Positions 21,352-29,297 of a DNA stretch of 32,548 bases are shown one piece after another. The translations under genes and the position numbers were made by a program. Positions within the stretch are counted from its first letter, which is position 1, and every line of letters starts with the position of its first letter. The notes beneath the pieces were generated by a model that saw only the letters and a list, made by a program, of their open reading frames with translations, was not told where the DNA came from and searched no databases. Location: assembly GCA_003427395.1 (NCBI GenBank), contig BFEA01000045.1, forward strand, positions 2,559,513 through 2,592,060. Reading direction: 5' to 3'. The DNA is from Chara braunii. Its lineage: Eukaryota > Streptophyta > Charophyceae > Charales > Characeae.

Positions 21352-21546
21352 GGGGGGGCTAGGGGAAAGACGGCGGTGCCGCACCCCGATGATGCCGCAG
21401 GACTGTTGTGTTTAAGGAATGGTGTGTGGCATAAGGATTACGCTTAGCCTACGCACATAAAGAAGAGAAATTCCCAATAAACCCCCTCGGACTGCCTGAG
21501 TATTGGAAGGAGCAATTGCATGCGAACATAATCAAGAATCAAAAAC
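20630..21546. other. Unassigned sequence with poly(A) tract
   Basis: No supportable gene. It includes a 37-base poly(A) at 21311-21347 directly followed by a G-rich run, and one N at 21044. A poly(A) of this length could be the end of a retroposed sequence lying to its left, but no source or target duplication was found. Confidence 0.5.
21311..21347 (+). repeat. Poly(A) tract, 37 bases
   Basis: Uninterrupted A37 after ATGCATTTGT and before GGGCGGGGGGG. Confidence 0.98.
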
Positions 21547-21960
21547 TTGCGCTTGCGGAAATCACCAGCGAGACTACCACCCGGCGTGAGGGTTGAGGTA
21601 CATCCCCAATGTCAAAGCCCTCTCGCGCGATGGCCCACCCCCATCCATCTTAAAGCACTAGGTGGGGGTGACCCTGGGACGAATGGCCCGCGCCCTGAGC
21701 ATGAGCGTGGGCGGGTCGAGCCAACTGGGACCCGCAGTGGGGTCGACCAAGACTCGAAAGTCTACCGGGGTTTGGCCCTACAACGGCAAGCTTGTATCCG
21801 TTGTGGCCAATATGGCCATAACCAATTCAAGTGCCGAAATAAGAAGGTGACCGAGAAGATCCCGCCTACGATGGGGCAGGCGGTAGGATCCTCCGCTTCC
21901 GTGGGTAGCAATGTTGCCAGCACTTCAGGCACTGCTCCGAGAAACACGTCGGGCCAGTAG
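21547..21960 (+). pseudogene. gag: Gag C-terminus with CCHC zinc knuckle (element 2)
   Basis: The knuckle CIRCGQYGHNQFKC (C-x2-C-x4-H-x4-C, at 21793-21834) is intact and is followed by CRNKKVTEKIPPTMGQ and a Ser/Thr/Ala linker. It would bind element RNA. The sequence before about 21780 is not recognisable in this frame. A neighbouring frame (SSQLGPAVGSTKTRKSTGVW) vaguely resembles the gag linker that precedes the 9.7-kb block. The frame stops at a TAG at 21958; the linker (GIVVVPARVEVVDTPSPSRE) continues in another frame to about 22130. Confidence 0.8.
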
Positions 21961-22185
21961 GAATAGTAGTTGTTCCTGCTCGGGTCGAGGTGGTGGACAC
22001 ACCCTCACCATCTCGAGAGACGGCCCAAGCTACTGACTCCACCGTCGTCCCGCGAACACATTCAGACCCATCGACCCTCTGTTCGATGAATGTGTTTAGA
22101 GTCCTTAGAGGAGCTAGAGTAGGAGTGGTCTAGGTCAGACCCACTAACTTCTTGGACGGCACTAGTCAAAGCTCCTAAGGGTGAG
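21961..22185 (+). pseudogene. Gag-protease linker (element 2), frameshifted
   Basis: A low-complexity linker in frame with GGA at 21960 ends at a TAG near 22131. The following bases lead in another frame ([14 protein letters not shown]) into protease. Confidence 0.55.
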
Positions 22186-23103
22186 ATGTTCGCCAGCGAG
22201 GTAGTCATCAGCGGCCGCAAGGCCGGGGCCTATTATGACACTTGCTCGACTAGGAACTTCATTAGTTGCGCGTGCGTTGAGAGGCTGCGCGTACAGGGGC
22301 AAGTGCAGCGCCTGAGTCGACCTGTGGAGTCGACCTGTGCCAACAAACAGCGCATGGTAGTCAATGACTACCTCCAAGATGTTGAGTGTTGTTTCCCGTA
22401 TGCGGGAGGGGAACTGAGACATCGCGTCTCGTTCCTAGTGAGCGATGAACTCCCCATGGATATGTTGTTAGGTATGTACTACCTCTCTGTGGCACAGCCC
22501 CAGTTTGACTGGGACCGAAAAGTGGTCAAACACACTTTACCAGATGGGGGGACCGCCAGATTACGTAAGTTCAAAGCTAGTAGTCTAATCAAGTCCCACG
22601 AATGCATGTGTGCGGCCGCGTTCTATAATTACTATAACCAAAATCAGGAGGAGGGTATGTATCTAGTTTATGTCTCTGCTGCAGGCGAGCTGGTGAAAAT
22701 GTCGTCGGAGATAGAGGGAGTAGTTGCTAAGTACCCTGATCTATTTGAAGAGCCGACAAGGGTTGTTGAGAGGGAGGTCGTCCACGCGATAGAGATTATC
22801 CCAGGGTCTAGCATCCCAAAGGGTAGGATCTATCGGATGTCTCCAGGCGAGCTTAACGAGCTTCGCCGACAACTCAAGGAACTCGTAGAAAAGGGGTGGA
22901 TCCAGCCGAGTGTTTCTCCTTATGGTTCACCAGTCTTATTTGTACCAAAGAAAAAGGAAGGAACACTTAGGATGTGCATTGACTATAGGGGCCTCAATGC
23001 CATCACTGTAAAGAACAGAGAGCCCCTACCGCACATCAACGATTTGCTAGATAGAGTGCAAAGGTGTCGGTACTTCAGTAAGATAGATCTGAAGTCCAGG
23101 TAG
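22186..23103 (+). pseudogene. pol: Pol: aspartic protease and RT N-terminal half (element 2)
   Basis: The first ATG in frame is 22186, but the coding sequence comes from further upstream. The protease motif is at residues 18-21 as DTCS instead of the required DTG/DSG, so the catalytic loop is damaged; [12 protein letters not shown] follows as the second conserved block. RT begins with the [20 protein letters not shown] block, then [24 protein letters not shown] and the KIDLKS block with the first catalytic Asp. The frame stops at TAG (23101-23103), where relatives have Gly-Tyr-His-Gln. The sequence continues in the same frame after the stop. Confidence 0.92.
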
Positions 23104-23709
23104 CATCAGATTGCAATCCGGCATGAGGATCAACACAAAACCACATTTCAGACCAGGTACGGTCTGTACGAGTTTGTGGTGATGCCTTTTGGCCTTTGCA
23201 ATGCTCCTGGCACCTTTCAGCACGCTATGAATCGGATATTTCATGACTACTTGGATAAGTTTGTCATCGTGTATCTCGATGACATACTTATTTTTAGTAA
23301 GACTGTCAAGGAGCACGTTGCGCACTTGGACAAAGTCCTTAGTCTTCTGCGACAGCACAAGTTCAAGATCAACGGTGAGAAGTGCGAGTTAGGCCGCACC
23401 CATGTCTTGTACTTGGGTCATGAGATTTCCGTGGAGGGATTGAAGCCCGATGACGCGAAGGTGGCCAGCATTCGTGATTGGCCACGTCCTCAGTCTGTGC
23501 GTGAGATGAGATCTTTCTTAGGGATGACAGGCTACTATAGGACTTTCGCGAAGAATTATAGTATAGTGGTTGCCCCTTTGACTGATCTGACCCGCCTTGA
23601 CACCCCATGGGAGTGGACAGACGAGTGCGAGGCTGCTTTCAGACATTTGAAGCATGTGTTGACGCACTACGAGGTCTTGAAACTTGTTGATCCTGTAAAC
23701 CGTTTGTAG
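23104..23709 (+). pseudogene. pol: Pol: RT C-terminal half (element 2)
   Basis: Same frame as the preceding piece. It contains MPFGLCNAPGTFQHAMN, the catalytic YLDD (codons 23272-23283) within VYLDDILIFSKT, the thumb region (VLYLGHEISVEGLKPD) and MRSFLGMTGYYRTFAKNYS. It ends at a TAG in DPVNRL. One base back, the sequence reads PFVVTMDAGQYG, the start of RNase H, so a single-base deletion near 23700 separates the two. Confidence 0.92.
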
Positions 23710-24083
23710 TAACCATGGATGCCGGTCAATATGGCATTGGTGCCGTACTTGCGCAACAGGAGGGGAAAAAGTTAAGGCCTATCGAGTACATGTCTAAGAA
23801 GATGTCGTCTCAAAAGCTGGCCAAGTCCACCTATGAGAAAGAACTATATGCGGTTTACGAGGCTCTGACCCATTGGAGGCACTATCTCCTTGGGAGGTTT
23901 TTCATCCTCAGGACTGATCATCAGACCTTAAGGTGGATGAGAACTCAGTCTGTGCTCTCTGACGCTCTGAAGCGTTGGATCGAAGTCATAGAGCAGTATG
24001 ACTTCGACCCGCAGTACCTGAAAGGGGAGTACAACAAGGTTGTTGATGCCTTGTCGCATAGACCTGATTGCGCTGATTACTGA
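23698..24083 (+). pseudogene. pol: Pol: RNase H domain (element 2)
   Basis: All four acidic residues expected for a Ty3/Gypsy RNase H are visible, counting from the ATG at 23715: D2 (TMDAGQYGIG), E43 (YEKELYAV), D68 (LRTDHQTLRW) and D111 (KVVDALSHR). The domain itself is complete. The frame ends at a TGA at 24081 a few codons into the spacer before integrase, which is in another frame. Confidence 0.92.
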
Positions 24084-24852
24084 GTTCGACCTTACGGACG
24101 ATGTTACTCGGTCTATGGTGGAAGCCTATCGCGAGGACCAGTTTATGTCTAAGATCATACGCAGACTCGAGATGAAGGACAAAGCAACTTCTGCCGAGTT
24201 TGAGTTGGTCAACGGATTGTTGTTCCTTGAGAAGGCAGGGAATATACGTCTGTGTGTGCCAAATAGGGAGTCTTTGCGTAGTTTATTTTTAGGTGAGAGT
24301 CATGATGCCACCGGACATTTTGGCCTTAAAAAAACTGCAGCCAATCTATTGCAACGGTTCTGGTGGCCCACGATGATGAGAGATTCCAAGCTGTACATGG
24401 AGACTTGTCAGGTCTGTCAGAGAGACAAGCCCCGTATACAGGCCCCTCTTGGGCTCCTCAAGCCCCTTCCGATTCTGGAAACGCCTGGTGAGAGCTTGTC
24501 CATGGACTTCATGGACACCCTGGTCACCAACAAGAGTGGAATGCGACACATCTTTGTCATTGTGGATAGATTTAGTAAGTACGTTAGGTTAATTGCTATG
24601 CCGGAGACAGCGAAAACCGAGTACATGATCAGATTATTCAATGAGAACTGGGTCAGAGATTTTGGTCTACTTGAGTCAATCGTGAGTGACAGGGATGTCA
24701 GATTCACCAGTGAGTTGTGGAAGGCTGCCGCGGCCGAACAGGGAACGCAGTTGCAGATGACTTATGGGAATCGCCCAGAGGCCAATGGCCAAGCCGAGCA
24801 ACTGAACCGCGTTGTACAACACCTGCTGCTGCATTACATCAAGCCCAATTAG
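24040..24852 (+). pseudogene. pol: Pol: integrase zinc-binding and catalytic domains (element 2)
   Basis: The first dozen residues of this frame overlap RNase H and are spurious; integrase sequence begins at about residue 12. The HHCC zinc domain is H88, H93, C123, C126. The catalytic triad is D156 (SMDFMDT), D217 (IVSDRDVRF) and E253 (ANGQAEQLN), with the DD35E spacing kept. The frame ends at a TAG (24850-24852) and continues in the same frame. The protein would insert element DNA into the genome. This is the best-conserved domain of element 2. Confidence 0.93.
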
Positions 24853-25623
24853 GTGGACTGGGATGAGAAGCTTTCTCTCATCGCCAGTTTGTACAATAAT
24901 GTTGTACACAGCGCCACCGGAGTGAGCCCAAACAGCTTATTACTGACCTTCAAGCCTAGACTGCCCTTAGATTTTCTCCTTCCTGAGAACCAGCCAACTG
25001 CTGCACCGGGTACCTTAGAATTCGCTTATCGCTACGAACAGAAAATGCAACAGGCAGTAGAACAGATGCAAAAGGCACAGGCGGCAATGATAGAATCTGA
25101 AAACAGGCACCACCGCCCATCTACATTCCAGGTTGGGGACAAAGTGTGGGTTAAGTCCTCAGAACTGGGACAGGAGCACGGGATCTCCCGCAAGCTCATG
25201 CCTCAGTACTTCGGACCATGGGAGGTCTTAGACATCGTCGGGACTGATCCAGATGGACTGTCTTATGTAATCCGGATCCATGGTCATCTCCGCACTTATC
25301 CTGTCTTTCACGCTTCTAATCTTGCACCTTTCGAGGAAACTGATCAGTTTCCCTCTCGTCGCTCAATGCTGCCCCCAACCATGGATGGAGAGGTTGACAT
25401 CGATGACATCGTCAACCATAAGGAAATGCCAGTTCCAAGACCAACAGGCAGTAGACGTCCTCCGAAACCGAAGCTGCAATACCGGGTTCGGTTCAGACAT
25501 CACACGGATCCAAAGGAGGATCGATGGTTCACCAGGGAGGAACTGATGCAGACCGCTGCTCAGGTTGTTGCCCAATATGAAAATTCTCTGCAGAAGGGAA
25601 AGCGCCAAATTATCGAAGACTGA
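24853..25623 (+). pseudogene. pol: Pol: integrase C-terminus with GPY/F module and chromodomain-like tail (element 2)
   Basis: After the TAG the same frame runs 256 codons to a TGA at the end of pol. It holds the KVWVKSSELG block, a GPY/F-type module (QYFGPWEVLDIV, about residues 118-129) and PVFHASNLAPF. A tail at about 178-242 (DIDDIVNHKEMPVP ... YRVRFRHHTDPKEDRWF ... VVAQYENS) resembles the chromodomain of chromoviruses, which guides integration to certain chromatin marks. The chromodomain call is by pattern and lacks some aromatic cage residues I would expect. Confidence 0.82.
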
Positions 25624-25649
25624 ACTTCTCAGAGGACTATCAAAGTTAT

Positions 25650-25660
25650 GGAGGAGGGAA
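25650..25660 (+). promoter_or_regulatory. Polypurine tract (element 2)
   Basis: GGAGGAGGGAA lies directly against the 3' LTR. It is the expected primer site for plus-strand synthesis. Confidence 0.9.
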
Positions 25661-26555
25661 TGCGAGGCCAAGGCCCCAATGAGCCCCTTTTGGCCCTGTT
25701 ATGCAGCACGTCAACCACCCTAAGTGAAGGCAGGCTCAACGAGGGCCTGGGGGGCCCTATCTCGGTCACCACGCAACTGTGGAAAATTCAGGCAGTTGCG
25801 CAGCGCCAGTTGGTTGAAGAACACCCAGGCCCAGGCCGCTTGTTTGCATGTATGGAAGGCAGGCCCTGGGCTGGATACGGGATACGGGCCAAATACAGGC
25901 CGAGGACAGTTGGGCACAAGTAACCACCACAGGCCCTGGACCTGATTCGTTAGGACTGGGCCTCAGCGCAGCCTGGGACAGAAGGCAGGCAGGTCACTTC
26001 CATATAGCAAAGGGCCTGCCTCCGCATTTGGCATTCGGGTGCTGGATGCATGCTGCGCAAGCGCTGCTGCGCTGATGCTGGCTAACGCGCTCACAGGCGA
26101 GCTGGCAGGAGCAGGCAGCCATAGCCGAGCTGCGCTGCTGGGAGCTGGGTGAGGCGTAGGGTGGTCCTTGGGTGCATGTGGCATCTGTGTGTTGGGGAAC
26201 GAGGTTGTGAGTGATGCGAGAGACATACCTGGTGCTGGTAGCATGCGGCATTGGCCGCTATCTGCTCGTACTTCGGGAGAGCTGTTGTCGTCATCTTCGG
26301 CGTTGTAGTCTAGGCTAGATAGGATCTGCCATCTGTAGTCTGGGCGCCGAGCGCCAGATAGGATATCAACATTGGTTCTTCGTTAATGATGATGATGAGA
26401 CTATTCCAGCATTGTCAATTGTGAGCTTCTGGTGTACTCTTATTTGGTGAAACTCGTGATGTAATTCTGCTTTTGGTTCGAGGTCACAACTATCTGGTCT
26501 TATGTGTATGATGCTGTTTGATTGCTGAAGTTCGCTATTGCTCATCTTCCTTGCA
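25661..26555 (+). repeat. 3' LTR of element 2
   Basis: It is 895 bp, TG...CA, and matches 7882-8826 apart from point changes and the missing 50-bp segment near 8190-8245 of the 5' copy. Confidence 0.95.
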
Positions 26556-26559
26556 TATG
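26556..26559. repeat. Target site duplication TATG (right copy, element 2)
   Basis: Matches 7878-7881. The interrupted RT frame resumes immediately after it. Confidence 0.8.
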
Positions 26560-27048
26560 TGGACAACCTGCAGCGTGTGGATCCCTCTGCAGCTTGCCGA
26601 TATGCTTTCGCTAATTGGTTCATTGATGATGTCCTTACTTGAGTTGTCTGCCACCATCGCCAACCAATTATGTGGCTGATGGTTCGTGCACATTTTTGGG
26701 TGCGAAACTGCAGACACGAGCAGACGGATCTCTCCGATTAAGTGCGTTTGATAAGACTGCTGCATGGGATTTTCCTGCTATACAATATCTCAGTACAATG
26801 TCAAACATTCCATCCCATCAGCCTACAGCGGCCAGCTTAAGCGATTTGAGCAGATTCGTGACAATTGGCATGATTTCAGAACTGTGGCAACCATGCTTGT
26901 CCGCCGTTTGCTTTTCCGTGGCCATGCTCCTTCAACATTGGCCCGAGGATGGAGTTGTTACACTCGTGCTTGCCAGCGTCGACATCCTATACATGTGACT
27001 CGACTTACACAATGGTTTCGCCGTATCCTTCGCTGGTCCATGCATCAT
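26560..27048 (+). pseudogene. Penelope-like reverse transcriptase, 3' piece
   Basis: In frame with the 5' piece it reads VDNLQRVDPSA and ANWFIDDVLT; FIDD is the RT motif C catalytic pair. A TGA at 26640-26642 follows, and one base back the homology continues (SPTNYVADGSCTFLGAKLQ, ADGSLRLSAFDKT). Another shift near 26805 leads to IPSAYSGQLKRFEQIRDN and MLVRRLLFRGHAPSTL, matching the thumb pattern of PLE RTs (IPxxQxxRxxRI ... LxxRGY). I see no GIY-YIG endonuclease after it. The next sequence is a pyrimidine-rich tract that could encode a Pro/Ser linker. At least two frameshifts make it a pseudogene. Confidence 0.62.
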
Positions 27049-27389
27049 CCTCTTCCACCTTCTCCTCCCCTTTCTTTCCCTTCTCCTTCTCTCTCTCCCC
27101 CTCCTCCTCCCCCTTCTTCTTTTCCATCTTCTCATTCCTCCTCCCCCTCCCCCTCGACCTTCTTGTCCATCTTCCCCTCCTCTTTCTTCCCCCTCATCTC
27201 CGCTTCCCCCTTCTTCTCCACCTCCTCCTTCTTCCCCTTCCCCTTCCCCTCCCCCTCCCTCTCCCTCTCCCCCTCACTCTCCTTCCCCTTCCGCTTTGCC
27301 AGCATCCTCTTCTTCTTTGTCATATCCCCCTTCTTCTTCTTCTTCATTCACTTCCCCTTCTTCTACTCCTTCTTCTTCTTCTTCCTTTC
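27049..27389. repeat. Pyrimidine-rich CCT/CTT tract
   Basis: It is almost pure C and T. The RT frame stays open through it as Pro/Ser/Phe, so it may once have coded for a linker, but low complexity alone explains this. It is interrupted at 27389 by the 2.8-kb insertion and resumes at 30207. Confidence 0.9.
27385..27389. repeat. Possible target duplication CTTTC (left)
   Basis: Matches 30207-30211 on the other side of the 27390-30206 element. The surroundings are pyrimidine-rich, so a chance match is not negligible. Confidence 0.55.
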
Positions 27390-28143
27390 CTTCAATACCC
27401 TAGCACGATTTGCTAAGGGCACCAGCGTTCACAAGCAGCCATGGTTGAGGCTGCTGCTTGAGAACCTGGTACAGTGGGAAAACAGTACGCGGGCCGAAAT
27501 CTTATGGCAGGTGTGGTTTTGATTAGCGACCGGACTTAGGGAATAGTTCTTTGTGTCCTACTGCGAGGTATTTTTTTGCAGTAGTAACTCTTCTCTGTAG
27601 GCAGTTGCTCCCATGGAAAACAGAAACAGAATTTTGTCGACCGCGTAAATTATTACTAGCATGTAGTAGCGGATGCGTTTTTGAATAGAGACCAAATTTA
27701 CGAAATATTGCAAGTTTGTAATTTTGTAAATAGGAAGGGCTATCGGACTACCAGTGTAGAAATTATATTATAGGCTTCCGAATTTTGTTATTCTGGAATA
27801 CTTGGCATGCCACAGTAGCCCCTCTGCCAATTAAGCAGCCCAGTCACAGTACTACCGGACTATACTCGCGCGGATCCAGAATAAGCGGGAAAACATACTG
27901 TGTGTCAAAATTTCTCAAATTTGGAAGTATATAGGTCACCACGTGTAACTGACTGGACGACCAAGCCACGTTATAGGAAATGGAGACTACGATCCACACT
28001 GCACAAACTGGTCCAATGAAAAATTAGAGACTAGGAAAGAGAAGCTCGACAGAGGGCAGTGAACGTTGGAGAGACTCTGCAGGAAAAATGCCCGTTGAAG
28101 ATGTGGGTTACCGTGCTGGCTAGGTTTACAACTTGGTATACAG

Positions 28144-28151
28144 TATATAAG
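28144..28151 (+). promoter_or_regulatory. TATA-like box in repeat A
   Basis: TATATAAG, followed at once by an inverted repeat AGAGGGC ... GCCCTCT (28150 to about 28175) and about 90 bp upstream of the hammerhead-like motif. The counterpart in repeat B is TATATACG (29993-30000), with the same inverted repeat. It is a candidate promoter for element RNA. Confidence 0.45.
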
Positions 28152-28228
28152 AGGGCAAGGCCGCATCAGCCCTCTATACTCAGTAGGATGGGAAGACTGT
28201 CGGTGGGCCGCAAGGCAGGGTCATGTGG

Positions 28229-28280
28229 AAAGCCCCCTGAGGATGATCGGAGCGCAACCGATCGAAACGCGTCAGGGAAT
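28229..28280 (+). ncRNA. Hammerhead-ribozyme-like motif in repeat A
   Basis: Core CTGAGGA (28237-28243), a 6-bp stem II GATCGG/CCGATC (28245-28250, 28258-28263) with loop AGCGCAA, then GAAA (28264-28267) and ACGCGTC. This is the CUGANGA-stem-GAAA-UH order of a type I hammerhead with a minimal, self-complementary stem III. Predicted cleavage is after C28273. Stem I would pair CCCC (28233-28236) with the bases after the cleavage site, here AGGG (one mismatch). One extra U sits between CUGAGGA and stem II. Confidence 0.55.
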
Positions 28281-28530
28281 GTGCGCGCAAGCTGAGATTA
28301 GTATGCGCGGCTATGCATTGAAGAGCTTTTGAAGCGTGTACGAAAGGCAGTTGGCCCTGTTTTCACTATTCTGTGAAGCATGGTAACCGGATGAGAGGAG
28401 TTACTCACACTGGTGGCTATGTCGACAAGCGGCTTCAAGTACAACGAACTAGACAGTTGCATATGGAAGATTCAGAGGTAGGCAGTGGCGAGCAGATACG
28501 AATGGAGAGAGGACGAATAAGGTCGGCTAT

Positions 28531-28938
28531 ATGGGAACGTTACCGTACGACTCTCATGCACACGTGGACGGCATGGCGTCATCCGGCATTGCTGGAGCAG
28601 AAGGAGCAGGCGGAGCAGGTGGTTCAGTCATTTGCTTCAACTGCGGCCAGGCTGGCCATATCGCGAGAGACTGCCCGGTGGGCAGGGGACAAGGAGCTTT
28701 TGTTAAAAATACAAAGTATTGGCAATCAAGGGAGGAGAATGAAGATAGCATAAATCGTGTAGTCAAATGGGCAGACTACAAAATGCAGAAGGAAATGGAG
28801 GAAGAGGAGAGTAAGAAAGCTGATGAGGAGAAAATGAAGGTAGAAGCCGAGCGAAGAAGGCAGCAATTAGCCGATGTGATGCTGGCAGTCGCGTTCAACA
28901 GAAGGAAGGTTCAACCAGTAAGGCATTGGAGATTCTAA
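28531..28938 (+). CDS. CCHC zinc-knuckle protein of the 2.8-kb element
   Basis: 135 codons from ATG. A Gly/Ala-rich start is followed by a perfect retroviral-type zinc knuckle CFNCGQAGHIARDC (C35, C38, H43, C48), then a strongly charged coiled-coil segment (KMQKEMEEEESKKADEEKMK, VEAERRRQQLADVML). It would bind RNA and self-associate, like a nucleocapsid or the first ORF of some retroelements. It has no enzyme domain. It lies between the two terminal repeats, and no unusual ribosome context is evident. It may be a remnant of a longer gag-like ORF; the sequence 28373-28530 upstream is open in another frame only. Confidence 0.55.
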   Translation: MGTLPYDSHAHVDGMASSGIAGAEGAGGAGGSVICFNCGQAGHIARDCPVGRGQGAFVKNTKYWQSREENEDSINRVVKWADYKMQKEMEEEESKKADEEKMKVEAERRRQQLADVMLAVAFNRRKVQPVRHWRF

Positions 28939-29297
28939 GGATGTTAAACAGCTACTATGGAGATAAGCTCTCACTGGGCCGCACGGATGATAGCTCTAAC
29001 ACCATTGAATTTGCTGGGGCGAAACTTACGGTCATACCAGGAAAGACCTGCCTCCTCATGATCAAGAATGAGCTGCTGAAGTGCCAGCTGGGAGGAGTGC
29101 AGCAGCAGCTCGTCCATCGTTGTTTCCAGGTTTTTAGTTCCTACTCAGACAAGCGAGCGAAAATTGGAGCTATAGTCGGTAGCCGCATTCAGCAAGTAGC
29201 AAGCAGCGAAAGCACGCTAATCTTACCTGTTCTAGCCATGTGGAATGAGCTCATTCGTCGGGGAGCTCTTCTTCAATACCCTAGCACGATTTGCTAA
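28926..29297 (+). CDS. Hypothetical ORF overlapping repeat B
   Basis: The first ATG is at 28941; a TTG at 28926 also opens the frame. It encodes about 118-123 residues with no motif I recognise, mixed in composition (FAGAKLTVIPGKTCLLM, AIVGSRIQQVASS). It overlaps the end of the zinc-knuckle ORF and runs 27 bases into repeat B, ending LLQYPSTIC. It may be a fragment of the same ancestral protein in a shifted frame, or chance. Confidence 0.3.
   Translation: MEILRMLNSYYGDKLSLGRTDDSSNTIEFAGAKLTVIPGKTCLLMIKNELLKCQLGGVQQQLVHRCFQVFSSYSDKRAKIGAIVGSRIQQVASSESTLILPVLAMWNELIRRGALLQYPSTIC

Larger units (their letters stand above)
7882..26555 (+). mobile_element. 18.7-kb Ty3/Gypsy (chromovirus-type) retrotransposon (element 2)
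   Basis: LTRs of 945 and 895 bp start TGCGAGG and end CTTGCA. They are followed and preceded by a tRNA-Met PBS and a polypurine tract, and flanked by TATG on both sides. Gene order is gag, (9.7-kb non-coding block), zinc knuckle, protease, RT, RNase H, integrase with chromodomain-like tail. Without the block the element would be about 9 kb, normal for the family. The LTRs differ by roughly 5% by eye, many changes being G/A or C/T, plus a 50-bp indel. The insertion is not very recent, and all reading frames are broken. Confidence 0.9.
27390..28357 (+). repeat. Terminal repeat A of the 2.8-kb element
   Basis: It starts CTTCAATACCCTAGCACG and ends CAGTTGGCCC. It matches repeat B with scattered substitutions and several small indels. 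The largest indels lie near 27910-27990, where about 75 bp of A is missing from B, and near 29570 and 29700, where B has extra bases. Confidence 0.9.

Noticed and set aside
10633-24852. TAG reassigned as a sense codon
   Set aside because: The same element has many frameshifts and a mutated protease site, so random decay explains the stops without recoding. Kept only as a low-interest observation.
28059-28295. 78-codon ORF also present at 29908-30144
   Set aside because: Its conservation is explained by the duplicated terminal repeats. It overlaps the TATA-like box and the hammerhead-like motif and has no known domain.
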